Under the pieces are notes generated by a model. It was not told where the DNA came from. It made no database searches and was given only the letters and a program-made list of their open reading frames with translations. Shown in pieces: positions 32,711 to 45,277 of a stretch of 64,000 nucleotides of DNA. The translations under genes and the position numbers were made by a program. Source of the stretch: Acholoe squamosa (Eukaryota > Annelida > Polychaeta > Phyllodocida > Polynoidae); assembly GCA_949317995.1 (NCBI GenBank), contig OX439036.1:23968854-24032853 (forward strand). The letters are read 5' to 3'. Within the stretch, counting starts at the first letter, position 1. Every line of letters starts with the position of its first letter.

Positions 32711-35700
32711 ATGACCTTCATACATTTCGTGTGCATAGTTCATAAATCCATGAATAGATGGCATAGCAAGGCCTGCTTCACCTGGAAATTCTACTTATTC
32801 CATACAGGGCACTGCTTCCTCTGAACTATCTTATTTACTAAGGTCTCTTTGTCTGGGATGAAAATAGAAAACTGGTCGTGTTTGTACCTGGCTGTGTTTT
32901 CATGTGAGCACGCAACATTATGCGATGCTAACCCTAGAGGTCTAAAACTCAATACAGAGTAAATAGTGAACTGTTGAAATTAATGTATATAGATGTAGGA
33001 GATTAGGGAAGACAATGTCAAAAGCACTACTTGGATTAACATGAAACGCTGCTCATTAAAGGTAGTTTACAATATTCTAAAGGACCTCTCTAATAATTCA
33101 GCTCTTGTGATCAAGACAGGAATTATGCCCTCCTTCAAATAACATGTATGAAAAAGACCCCACCATGGCTAATCACAATCAGCCATTGTCTCAAATTCTA
33201 ATGTCCTTTATTTCGTTTTCAAACTTTTTGATGATTTTCAATTATTCTAGTGATAAGCAGATAAGAGGTTTGTGAGATTAATAAATCTCATTTGCACATC
33301 GACCCTCCGTGATGTGGATTCCTTTCATGTGTGAACCTGAGAATATTGTATGAAAGCAGGTCGGCGGGAAATGAGACCCTCAGATTGTTACATTAATTTC
33401 GCTCTGTTTCCACTGGGAAAGGACTATTGGGTGTATTAGAAGATCAGAAGGGCCAATGATTCCAGTTCAAAATCTGAAATAGCATTAATCTAATTTCTCT
33501 TGAGAAGTAGATGTGTGATTTACAGATACACAATAAGGTATATGATAACTTATTAAAGTTGGAATGTCTGCTATCATAGTATCAAATCTGCGGTTTCTCA
33601 TCATTCATAATCTAGACAACATTTTAAACCCTGTTTTAAAATACCAAATGATTATATGAAATACTTTGTCCTAGCAATGAATCAGGTATATCTGGGAGAG
33701 TGAGTGAATAATAGATATGTTTATGCCATTTCGACAGCTAAGGTCATATTCATGGCAAGAACTACATTACCATTTCACAGAGGAATGTGTCAGTACTTGT
33801 GCATATGTGCCGCACACACGTCCTGAGAGGATAGAAAAGAGGAGATATATACCCTTTTAAGTGGGCTAGGGAAGCCCGGGTATATCTGGGAGCCTGTGTG
33901 ATGTGGATGCATGGCCAGTAATAATTTTCAAGGTGTGCTAAACACTACTCAATCAAAGCCTGTCAGACAAAAGTTGGTACTGAGGTGAACAGGAATGTCA
34001 AGGGCTATCCATTGAAGTGCTTTGCATTGTGATTAGACACTTCCTTTTGAGGCACTTTGAGCAAGCACAAATTTTCGAATCTGTCTTTTAGCGGATATGT
34101 CAACTTTAAGTGAGTATTAGACACATGAAGTGTTCAATTCATTTATTACACATCATAGCATGCATTACAGATGATATAGAACGTATGAATTATTCAGTAA
34201 CCATGGCAATTCCTGTAATATAGATCTGTCCATGCATCTATATTATGTTGGTTATGTATGCTTTGTAAATATAAATTATATCCTTGTGTTACCCCAATGA
34301 TTGATATTCCTTTCATGCCACGAAGATTAGGAAAGGAATAATTGGTCTTGAGGATACTCCTTTGTTTTCTAGTGTCTAATTAGTTTTACTACATATTTAT
34401 TGATTTATGAACAATTGCTCTGTTATAATCAATTTATTCACTATCGCCCAATTAGACATTCAATGTGAACAATAACTAATTAGACTGAGGCTAAAACAGC
34501 AGTAACCTCTTATCAAACAAGATGAGTCATTTGACAAATGTTAAAATTGTTTAATCATATTTACAGAATTCCAGATTCGTAGAATGATAATTGAAGGAGC
34601 TAGGACGTTGCCTAGTCTTTTAGGAAAGGTTATCCGTTGGTATTGGTTGGCAAGTTCTTATTTCCTTATTATATCTCTATTGTAATAGTATGCGTGAGGA
34701 ATGAAGACGGCTCCGATACAAGGCAAAAGGAGACACTCGCCAGTTCATGTTCAGTATATATGATATTGCTGCCTCGGAATTGTTGGATTTCACACAGATG
34801 TATAGTTTTACATCCCCTACCTTATTCAGTATGATTTATGCAAGTGAGTACAGAAACATGCAAAACACCTAGAACTCCACTAAAGCAGCTTGGATCGTTA
34901 AATCCCACGTTGAACAAGAGCCTGTGAACCAAAGCTCCATTCATTATGCCCATCACTATAAGAATTTACTAAAAGGAGTGTCCTTCAAGTACCGTATTTG
35001 CTTTTGTTATTAAAATGTTCAAGACCTCATGAAGTAAGCCGCTTATGTCTCAGAGACTCCCTGGCATTGAGGACTGGAGCAGAATATGTCACACATGCAC
35101 AGAATTAGTCTAGAACTGTAAAGTAAAAGGCAACCCTAGTCTATTGGGACTGGTGCCTTCTCACACCAATAACATTCCATCCTCTTTTCAATCAATGCAA
35201 TTTTCTCTGAATCATTGTCATCAATATTGTTAGAGTGACCTGAACTGACCGTCTCCATTGAGGCACTTGTCAATCTTTTTTTCTGGGAGACTCAACCTGA
35301 ACCCATCATAGGATCAGGCTAATCAGGATCAAAACGACATAGAATATGTTTTTACATGGAGGAAAATACTCTCTCATGTACGTTCATGGTTTACATCATC
35401 ATACTATCTTCATAACATGGAAAATGTTAGAATATTCTCAACTATCTAACACTGACCTTTACATTACCACCCCTACAATCTCTGAAGTGTTGAATCACCA
35501 TTGTTATTGTGAAAGTTCACACTCTTCCACTTTGTTCCGGCGAGCAGCTCATTATTATAACTTAAAACCAGTTTCCTTTGTCAGTTCTATTATCTCTTTG
35601 TAAGGATTTGATGATGACCTGCCATAATATTGAATCTCTGGCTGTTGTGCTCTGCCTTGATTCTCTTGTCAAGATTAATTTATTCAGAAATCTACCATGG

Positions 35701-36375
35701 AACTGTTTCATACTGGTAAATAATTAACCTGCATTGAGGAGACTATGGGTTTGCCTCAATACGACTCACACCATAAACGTTAAGGCTCATTGGATGCATT
35801 ATTCCCAATCAGATGAAATGTGAGAAATGCCAACACAAAAATAGACTGACCTATGCTCTGATACATAGCTGTAATCATCCCTGTGGCAATTCCTGATAAG
35901 TGTCGTCATTGATGGAACAGAGGAAATCACAACTCAGCGTGTGTACATCTGAAAGCATCTGACCTCCATTTACCACTATTGCAAATGACAGCCTATCCTC
36001 TCCAAACCAATCAAGTCCATAGATCCTGTCCAATCAGACAACACTCATTTACGTCACCTGAGGATTAGGCATTCTGCAGATTCGGCTTGCTGTCTTCTCC
36101 TGATAGCTTCTGGAGGAAGGACACTGGAGGGGAATCAAAGAATATCCCCATGGAGGGAGCCTTGGAGGCAGCAGTCACTCAGCACTTGTGCTAACAAGAA
36201 CTAGTAGTGATTGGGAGAAGGGGAATTGCATTTCTGGACCTCACCAGAAAACTATTGTGCCAATAAAGACTACTAATGGCAGTGGTGCAATTCGATATGA
36301 AGGCAATATGTAGGTCTCTTGTACATATGGGGTGGGCACACGTGGGAGAGATCAGGATTCACAAATCACCCAGTG
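32711..36375. other. 3.7 kb with no repeat or gene recognised
   Basis: This is the longest stretch without an identifiable transposon. It is AT-rich with no recognisable exon. Weak recurrences of ATTAGACAC (34,030, 34,125 and reversed near 34,371) may be part of an undefined element. A reverse GAGCTGCTC is at 35,542. Conserved non-coding sequence would be plausible here, but single-sequence reading cannot show it. Confidence 0.45.
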
Positions 36376-36436
36376 GTTACTATGGCAACGGGTTCTACCC
36401 GAATCCCTATACTAGGTCCCATGTTACCATGGTAAC
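36376..36436. promoter_or_regulatory. Pair of RFX X-box-like motifs, 47 bp apart
   Basis: GTTACTATGGCAAC (36,376-36,389) and GTTACCATGGTAAC (36,423-36,436) both fit the 14-base X-box consensus; the second is a perfect palindrome. They are not inside a recognised MITE. No ciliary gene start is visible nearby, so function is speculative. Confidence 0.4.
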
Positions 36437-36512
36437 TCGACCTTATGTGTTATGGAAATGTGGCTCTGCATTTTTGATCATGCAAGATTGCTTTAGCTTA
36501 GTGTCAGTGTAA

Positions 36513-37042
36513 AGGCCAACTCTCACTACACGAAAAATGGGTCTAAAACGCCTGTGATTCTGGACATCGGCAGCCTTGGAGTCTTGTCAAAAACAAAATT
36601 CACAAGGGTTCCCATACCACTCCTACCTTTCTCAACCCCCACTACTAGCCACTATGGGAAGGGAAATGTCTGTGATATTCATCTCTGTACTGACTAGTTG
36701 CTACTTTGATTCACAAGTACAACATTCTTATGGCTATAGTATGTGGAACTGGGGTCCTGATTTATGAAAATTATACAGACCTCTTGTGATTTACTAAAGA
36801 TTCTTGTTTTCCTCTAAATCAGAGGGAATTTCCCTATATCCCAGAGATTTCTGGCCTCTTGTGAGAAAAATATCAAAAACCTTTGATGTATTCCACTCCT
36901 GAAATAACAACACTTTGGCAAGGGTTCTTAGCTGTTATTCGACTTCCTTGGACAATAATACCACCCTAAATATCGGCTGAATAACAACATATCCTACATC
37001 ACAAGGATTTTCTAACTATTTTCGCGTTGTGGGATTTGGCCT
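36513..37042 (-). mobile_element. Harbinger-like MITE, copy 2 (530 bp, inverted)
   Basis: Reversed relative to the copy at 31,623. TAA lies outside both ends (36,510-36,512 and 37,043-37,045). The better-preserved end reads, on the minus strand, AGGCCAAATCCCACAACGCG. Interior blocks match copies 1 and 3. Confidence 0.93.
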
Positions 37043-37045
37043 TAA

Positions 37046-37848
37046 GAAAGGTTTGACTGCCTCCTGGTATACATATGCATGTGCAGCACCTGGGGCAGTA
37101 ATGCTGAGCATGATGAGACATGTGCCTTATTGAAGCTCAAACCCATAGCCATTTTTAGAATATGCTTTAATCTGAGTGTTAGAAATAACCTATAGTTTAG
37201 ACAGTACCCCGCTTCATGACTACCTTTCTAACCTTATTCCTAGCATAGTTTCTAAGCATACATAAAAAAAACTGATAAATTTACAAAGAGTATGTCTATT
37301 GAAAATAATTTTTGCAACAGGTATATTGGGAAGGCAAGATGGATTATGCACCAACAAAAGCTGACATACGAAAATTAAAGAGAGTCTGATCATTATAAGC
37401 TACAGTCACACATAAAGCCCAATGTGGGAAACACCATACTCATAGTGCAGCCAGTAGGTGACTGATGGCAAAAACATTGTTCCTGTTACCATACAGACAC
37501 CACTGATACCGTCAGATATGATGTCCCCTACCTATTACACCATATCGGTAGCTGTGTCATTGTTGCCAGGGCTACAATTGATTGTTTTTAGATAACTCAT
37601 AAAGCGAAGGTGTGGTCTGGGTATTGTATTATTTAAAAGAAGCATTCTATTCAATTCAATATACCAGGCAGTAAATAGTCTGTCCTGGGAGTAGGATAGG
37701 GTTATCTGGGAGAAAGATTGTCATAGTCATTTATCATATACTCTCAATGGCCCTCCTCATGACCGGAAATTACACTAAAATCCCCTTTCCGGTCTGTGCG
37801 TAAAGTGCATTGTGGGACGGTCGAGGTCAGGTGATATTGGCAGCTAGG
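37046..37848. other. No gene recognised
   Basis: Nothing recognisable. Confidence 0.55.
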
Positions 37849-37849
37849 A

Positions 37850-38359
37850 CCCAGTGGGCACAGAACGTTGCATCAACGTTGACAACCCGCTGATATTGTG
37901 TTGATGATGTTGATCAACCTGTCTTCAACACCTTTTCAATGGTTCTATTTCAATGTTGTCAACCAACACCATTTCAACACCCAATCCACAGTTGACATAT
38001 CAATGTTGAAATATTGTTCTCAATTCAATGTTGACTCAACATTGATTTGTCAATGTTGAATCAACAATATTGATTTCAATGTTGATTCAATGTTGATTCA
38101 ACATTGACATGTCAACAAAGAATGCCCTAACAAATATCAACATTGTTTCAACATCATATCAATGTTGTGTCAACGTTGAATCAACATATAAATACAAACA
38201 TTGAATCAGCGCTGATGGTTAGATGTTGAATCACAGTTGATTTTGATTATGTTGTGTCAACCTTCAAATTCAACTATATTTCAACCCTATATCAACCGTT
38301 GATATGCAAACATTGCAAACTTTGTTTCAACGCTGAATCAATTTGATGTGCCCAGTGGG
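37850..38359. mobile_element. 510-bp element filled with TCAACGTTGA-type repeats
   Basis: The ends CCCAGTGGGCACA and, reversed, CCCACTGGGCACA enclose a body in which variants of TCAAYGTTGA (CAATGTTGA, TCAACATTGA, ATCAACGTTG) recur more than a dozen times in both orientations. It is non-coding. The pattern resembles non-autonomous elements common in animal genomes; the mobilising enzyme cannot be named and no convincing target duplication was found. Confidence 0.82.
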
Positions 38360-39411
38360 GAGTATAAAGGGATGTAGTTCTGATCTTTTTCCCATACTCT
38401 CTCATATCCTCTTTGTCAAAGTCCTCTCTAGTATGTGTGGTTATTTAATAATGTTTCTGTTGCAAGTATTAAGTGGACTAATGTTATTTACACCATCCTA
38501 ATTCGTTTTAGAGTAGATGTAGAAGTCCCTGTTGTGAAATGGGTGACATTTATAGCAGAGTAACGGGCTGCCTCCATAATGCCCTTGTGTACATATGTAC
38601 ACGTGTCAGAATGAACTTGCTTCAAACACACCAAGATATTCCTCAATTAATTCCATGATTCTCATCATCACTAGACAAGTTGTAATGGTTGTCTTTTTGT
38701 GGAATATGGAGATAGTGTTTGGACCGTTGTAGGAGCAGTAAGCTATTTGATATTTCTGACTCCTCTTCGTTTGATTGATTTTGGTCATGAGGAGTACATG
38801 GTAGGATTCACTGACAATATTTCATATCAAAATGAATCCTTCTATGCACTGTCCCCTGATAATGGAGGTCTACATGGTTACACTACGGAACGCAGCAGAG
38901 GTTACCCCAACTGCAACCAGAACCAGATGGCATCTGATACGACCTAATTGATTTCCAGGAACATATCCTAAGCCACTATAGTAGTGTGAAGTTAGGGGAT
39001 TAGCTACGTGGAGAGAAACCATGTAGTAGGAGTGGGGTATATGGATAGGAAACCATGTACATAGAGTTTTTGTGGCGGGGGAAAACCTGGGGAGCGGCAA
39101 TCACATAGTGTCTGCATGCCCCTACACACGATCCCCCCTTGTATGGGGGCAGGCCCCTGTTGACAGACAACTTCCTACTGATTGTAAGCCCTGTGGGTAG
39201 GGCTCAGGCTGTTTGTCAGGCCCTGTAGTACCACAGGAGGTAGAGGGGGCACCCACCAAGGGCCATAGGAAGCCATTCCATTGAAGCCACTATAGAACCC
39301 TTGTGAACCACCATTCACGCGGCCCATGTTTACAGAATAAGTGAGGAGGGGGCTGAGGTTGGTCAGGGGAGACACGTTCAGACGTGGACAATGTGCATTT
39401 TGCAGCCTCAT
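38360..39411. other. No gene recognised
   Basis: Opposite-strand frames of 82 and 76 codons at 38,699-39,100 have no recognisable domain. Confidence 0.55.
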
Positions 39412-39652
39412 CCAGTGTGGTGTTTCACAAGATGGCAATATTTACAACTGGTTACAACTAGATGTGATAGCAGTTTTAAGATTGGTACACTAGCAGGTGT
39501 TTCTACAAAGGCCATCAGTATATTCTAATTCATTTCTCTATATGACCTGATGAAGATAGGAGTGGTTGTAACTTTACAATAGTTATAATATGGTTTTAGA
39601 AATGGCTATTTTATGACCATTATTATCTTTGGCTTGTGAAACACCACACTGG
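39412..39652. mobile_element. 241-bp inverted-repeat element with CCAGTG ends
   Basis: The terminal inverted repeat CCAGTGTGGTGTTTCACAAG is perfect over 20 bases at both ends (39,412-39,431 and 39,633-39,652). The interior is AT-rich with short ACAACTGG/AGTTATAA strings. No clear target duplication and no coding capacity. Confidence 0.85.
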
Positions 39653-40653
39653 TATGGTCTTTACTAGGAGTGCACTCATATTTTCAGGTTATAGGTGATA
39701 ACCGGGCATCCACCTTGGCTAACAGTGGAAATATGAGGTTGTATACACTAACAGTGGTGTTCCAGATTGTATTTTTCAATATCCTAACCTTTCAAGACGC
39801 CTGTCGTGATATCAATATGGCCTAACTAATGTCAATCCTGTACACATTTGTTTGCACCCTTTCATTCTCTCAATTTTATCGAATTCCAATCCAACCTTTT
39901 CGGTAGCGAGATAGATAGTACCACGACTTGGTTCTTTGTGGCATGGCTGTTCTGTTATTGTATATGAGAAGACACACTGTACAACGTTATGCCGAGTTAT
40001 TGATTTTTCTCACAGATACTGATTTGCTGGTGGCCAGGGCTTGTGGAGCTGCCACTTTATAGCCTAGCCCCAGTGACAGGGCCACACGTTCAGAACCAGC
40101 ATTACTCCCCAGGGACATGTTGGGTATTTGGGAGAACCATAAAACCATCAATCTATGGACGAATCACCACCTGTGTCCTGTGTTTGACCAGGAGGAAGGT
40201 GGAAACCCTAACTCTACCTATATATTGCCCCTGCCCATCCCTATTCCCAAAACTCCCCTTTAAGTATACTGTCAGGGTACACATAGATATGGTTGCTCTG
40301 GATTCCTGACCCACCTCAAGGATACAATTTCATTTCTTCTGCTTAAATAACTTTCCGAAATACTATAGCTCAACATAGGTATATAATTTTTTCACAAAAA
40401 AACGCGAGTATAATTATGATGTTCTAAGACTAGCTTACAACTTTGCTAACACTGCTAGACAGCTCAATCATAGTATTTCCTACATGTTTCAGGATGTGGA
40501 ACAACTGTGCCACTATCATATGACATTGCAATGGTCAATACCTTTATAACAGGGTTACAATTTCTCAGCTTTATCTTTGATGATATTTTTGACAACATTT
40601 GATAATAAAATGCACTTTATGTAGCAAAGAGTAGCTTTTATCCATGAAAATCT
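39653..40653. other. No gene recognised
   Basis: An 88-codon frame at 40,043-40,309 is unremarkable. Nothing else is seen. Confidence 0.55.
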
Positions 40654-41270
40654 GTGAACAGATGAGGAGAAAGGGCCCTCCAAGGTAAAATATAACATTC
40701 ATAATTCACGTCATCAGCTTTGAAATGAGGTATAACACTTGCAGATAGCATCTCTAGTCCTGGAGATATTGCTTTATGAACATGGGATGATGCAATTATA
40801 TCACTATAGCTATAGCTCTAACTCCCATTGTTTTAGCTCTATCATGCCTCTAATTTGCATAATTTGTATAATGCAATAACAAATCATTAACTTTTTACAT
40901 ACATTTGTTCATAACTTTGGATATAGAAATAGTATGAACACACTTTCTTCACCATATAAATCCTTATGAACCTTTTTCTTTCTAATTAGAAGGTTATTTT
41001 TGTTGCCATAGCAACACACTTATGAAACCCCTTATTGAAGCCTCATTTTGGATTTAAAACATTCCATTTATATTCCAAATAGGCTCCTCTGTAAAAGAAA
41101 TGCAAGAAAATAGAATGTTTTGGAGGGAACCATGTTTTCCTATGTGGAAAAAAGTACCTTAGAACAATTTTTGGCCTATTTTTCACATTTCTGGTCATTT
41201 AGGCTTCCCTAGTGGGCTTACCCAGTACTAAAAATCACGCAGAGAGGGCCCTTTCCCCTCATCTGCCCAC
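40654..41270 (+). mobile_element. 617-bp X-box MITE (copy A5, diverged)
   Basis: The left end GTGAACAGATGAGGAGAAAG and the reversed right end GTGGGCAGATGAGGGGAAAG form a ~28-base inverted repeat ending in GGGCCCTC. Internal landmarks parallel copies A1 and A2: GCTTTGAAATGAGGTATAAC, GTTGCCATAGCAAC at 41,002-41,015, CCCTAGTGGGC and AGTACTAAAAATC before the right end. The ends differ markedly from A1, so this is a separate subfamily. Non-coding. Confidence 0.78.
41002..41015. promoter_or_regulatory. RFX X-box-like motif in MITE copy A5
   Basis: GTTGCCATAGCAAC is identical to the motif in copy A1 although the surrounding sequence has largely diverged. Confidence 0.5.
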
Positions 41271-41488
41271 ATTTATTATTCGAAAGTCAGTACAATAAAT
41301 GTCACAAAGGATTTTCCAGAGTCCTTTTCTCCTTTATTTGCTACAGATATTGCCTCTTCCTGGTGAATCACCAAAAGCTTGGTACTCTCTAACCCATCTG
41401 ACCTTACCCAATGACCCACACAATGGCGATATCAGTCGGAGGACCCATTTTTAGGGCTCGAGCCCCGAGTGGAAATAGAAAAGGCCAA

Positions 41489-42429
41489 CACTGAAAAAAG
41501 TCTTCCTGACAAAGTAACATGTATACCCATGTCAACTTGATTTGACACAGAGAGCACACGTCATTGGGACATGTGCACATATGTCACCATGACAACTATA
41601 GCACACAGTAATCCTCATATGATTTGACATGCCTTTAAATGCCACGTCATCGCTGAGTTGACTAGGGTCATGGCCATGTCAAAGGCACTTGACATGAAAT
41701 GGTTTGACATACATAATTGTTCTAGGATATTGCACTAGATGGGGCAAACATCCATTTTGGTACCAGGATTAATCACCACCAAGAAGTACTACCAACACTT
41801 GAGACATTTGATGTATCTGTGTCATTTTGTTTTCACGAAGAATAGATCACTAAGGTCTGTAAATACTATCAATGAATGGTAGTGAATTCTATTTCATTGT
41901 TATTGAATATCAAAATAGACACCCACCATCCTGAATACTTCAACTGGAGAGGTTAGACACCTTATGTGTGGGTCAGTGAAAATACCAAAGAACTGCATTC
42001 CAACCTACAATCTATAATATCAGTATCTACAGTACAGGGAGACATATGGCATTGCCATGCACCTCCATGCCCTTGTCTTATGGACTGCATAGAGGTCCTC
42101 AGTCAAGTAGATGTTCTGTAGATAGGAAAATATGCCTTAGTGTTGCAGGCCTGTGGGACTATGATATCCCCTGCCTTCTTTTATAGGCCTGCCTTGATTG
42201 AACGATTGGTCCATAGCTATTGACTGCTCTTGACCCTTACATAATTGTTTCACAGTATTACCTAGTACTCAGGTGAATGGATCAGAAATATGTGACGTGT
42301 CTTTATTACGCATGTCAAGTAGAGTTGACGAACCAAATATGAGAGCGTCAACCTTATTTGACATGCCTTCATACATGTCATGTGGGAGACAAATTGTGAC
42401 CTGTGCAGTATGCGTCAAAGCGATCAGTG
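41489..42429. mobile_element. ~940-bp CACTGA-ended element with TTGACATG motifs
   Basis: The left end AACACTGAAAAAAGTC and the reversed right end AACACTGATCGCTTTGACG are only weakly alike, but both sides carry clusters of TTGACATG and its complement CATGTCAA: 41,551, 41,631, 41,674 and 41,688 on the left, about 42,312-42,380 on the right. The architecture matches the elements at 21,954 and 45,278. Boundaries are tentative and no target duplication was found. Confidence 0.6.
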
Positions 42430-42610
42430 TTCTTCTCTCTGTGAAGGGAACAGGGGACATCTGACGTCTGTTTCACGATAGTCTTAGTGCAGATAAAGTC
42501 CTGATCATAATTTGGACTTGGAAAATTCTGGCTTGAGCCAGTATAATGATTTGAAGCTATTGCTGTGTGAGTCCATGTTGAATCAACCAAATTTATTAAA
42601 TCTACCTGGA

Positions 42611-42709
42611 CCCAGCTAGCACTACTCGTGTAATTTACGTCATTCTTACGTGAAAACTGATCGTTTTTACGTAAAAAAGACATCATTTGTATGAGTTGTG
42701 CTAGCAGGG
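42611..42709. mobile_element. ~100-bp inverted-repeat element
   Basis: The ends CCCAGCTAGCACTACTC and, reversed, CCCTGCTAGCACAACTC match at 15 of 17 bases. The interior holds TACGTCA/TTACGT strings. It is too short to code; a minimal MITE or hairpin remnant. Confidence 0.7.
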
Positions 42710-45275
42710 GAGGACCCCCTCCGATTTACCTCTTTATGCGATTTTGCCTCATCTTGTACAGCTGGGTGAACTGATCGAGTGGGGGTCTCAATGCTGCCGA
42801 ACTTCCATAGGTCTATTGTCAAGAAATTATGGCAACTGGGAACCCACCACGCCATCCACCAGCTCAACTACATATTAGCATCACGCCTAAGCATCTATAT
42901 GATATGCCATAAAACCTCACAGCGATGCCAAAATAAGAATGATTTCAGATCAGCAGACAAAGTTGGATATTATAAAATTCAAAGACAATTCATCCATGGC
43001 TCGATCATCTTTATTACTAGTACTCCCAAGCTAACGTACGTAGGGAGACCCGGAGCTCTTGTGCCGATCAAATTATACCTGGTAGCAGCATATTCCTATC
43101 CAAACCATGGCAGCCAGTCTGCTTATATAAATGTGGACAATATTTTCGAGAACCTGTTGACTATATGCCTTGCGCAAATTGTATCTTTCCTGGCAGTGTG
43201 GTAGGATGGTGCAACAAGGCTCCTAGGTCTAGCCTCCATGAGAATCTCGATTCCTTTGAACTACATAGAACCAGCCGTGGGTCATTGACCTACCTGCCCT
43301 TGGCAACCTTTTGTTTGCCCTTACCTCTGCTTATTGACGACCCTTTTTGGCAGCCAGCAGGCTAGGAAATTCCCCGTTGCTATATGGAACAGGTTCCGGA
43401 GATGGCATCGCCAGCAAAGTGCAAACCATGAGTTAGGGCTGTGCTCAGTAACCGTTCTACAAATGTGATTTCTATACCTCTACCAGCTGGTGTTAGAACT
43501 TAATTTACCCACCGACCTGCTGTATAATAGGAAGTCTGGGAGCGCAGGCAGTGTCAGAGGTCGCTGATAGGATTTGCAGGGGATTTGAGGGACAAAGAAC
43601 ACTGCTGTAAGCTAACATTTTGTGACATAAATGTTGGAGCTAGCTTGGTAATAGGTGGAATTAGGGGTGAAAATGCAATCTATTGTGTGTGCTTCACTGG
43701 TAACAATTGGGGTATTACCCAATGAAACATCTTCAGATGTACCTCTCATCAATATTTGAACAGTGTTATTATCTATCCTATTTATTTTCGTATCTGCTAG
43801 TACCATGTGTTCTCGTTGCATAATAGTGGGATAATAGTTAGCTATGCATTACATGTTTTAAAAAAAACATTGATACTCCGTTTACCATTACTGGTGAATG
43901 CCCTGGTTACCCCGGCACTCGGAATATTTTATCGGAATTATAAAATGGAAAGCTATTGCGGCTACATCCGCCTCCCCTTGTGTCCTATTGATTTGACAAG
44001 GCGCACTACTCTCATTCTAATGAGTATAGATGAAGAGAACAAAAAGACAATTTACAGGCACCTTTCAGTAGCAATTGGAGTAAATTAGCTTCCCTTAAAT
44101 CCTTTCCCAAAGTGATTAATCACCTCTGAGCATATTGCCATTGACATTAACCTTTCAGCAAAGGAGATCTATAGGGATTAGCAGCGGAATTCGAGGCTTA
44201 GCTTACAGGAGCATTACCTTGTACTAACATGTAAACCAAAATCTATGTCTTTTCCCCCTCGGACACTTGGGCTAGGTGTATCAGGGAGCCCATGGTAGAA
44301 CAAAACAAATGCCACCCTAGTTAGAGTGTTACATCGAAACTTGAATTATTGTTATGGGTAAATGTTTAAATAGTGGATGCCACAAAAACATTTGTAGAAA
44401 TCAAATGAAGAAAACAGAATGATTATATCTCTGCTGGTAATCCTTTGAGAGGTGTCGAAAGTTGAAAAAATCCTTAATATTTTGTCCTGGCTGCTCTATA
44501 TATTGCCTATGCGGGCCATGGTACCTATATATAGCAGCCAGATGAGCATAAAGCACTGTGAGTGGTCACTATGGGGCAGTCAAACATCCTGGTAGAATAA
44601 AATACACGGTCTTCATACTGAAATATCTCAAAATGTATCATAGAAAATGCTCTATTTTCTTCACAATAAATTAGTATGATTGAGTAGCTTTCATTATTTA
44701 TGTTTTAAACATAACGAGTTGAAGTATTTGTTGTGATATTATGACTATAAGTGGGCTTGGATTCAGCAGAACACATAAGTATATATATAGAAAATATTAC
44801 AGATGCATTTAGTTATTCAATATCACTATTTTAAAGGGTCGAGTGAACATTTATGAAATAGCTTATTTTTTCCATATGCTGGGAACGTTTATAAGATAGA
44901 TTTTGACCTGGAGATTGAACTACAGATGCAAGCTTAAATGTTCAAGTGGGTCAATGTACCCTTATATCCATAGAATGATCCCTGTTAATTAGGCTATTGT
45001 GGCATTTATGGTATTCTGCCGAAATGGCATTGTTTAAAGTGGTATATAATGTCCCTTTTCTAAGACTACATGGTGCAATGGACTGCCTGCCCATGCAGAG
45101 CTAAAAATGAGACTTCCCTACTTTTTACAGGCCTGTAATGACAGGTTATCAAAAGATTAATAGAAAAAAAGTATCATGGTAAGATGCGCTCATTTGTAAG
45201 CTTCAATCTAATACCTGGTTTGTGTCTAAGTGATGGATAATAAAGTTTTGAGCAGCTTATAGGTTACACCATGTC
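42710..45275. other. No gene recognised
   Basis: The 141-codon frame at 42,779-43,204 is the longest after the retrotransposon frames, but it has no recognisable motif, membrane segment or splice context. Nothing else is seen. Confidence 0.5.
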
Positions 45276-45277
45276 TA

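Noticed and set aside
42779..43204. 141-codon open frame as a gene
   Set aside because: No recognisable domain, signal, membrane segment or splice context; a frame this long is expected by chance in 64 kb of six-frame sequence.
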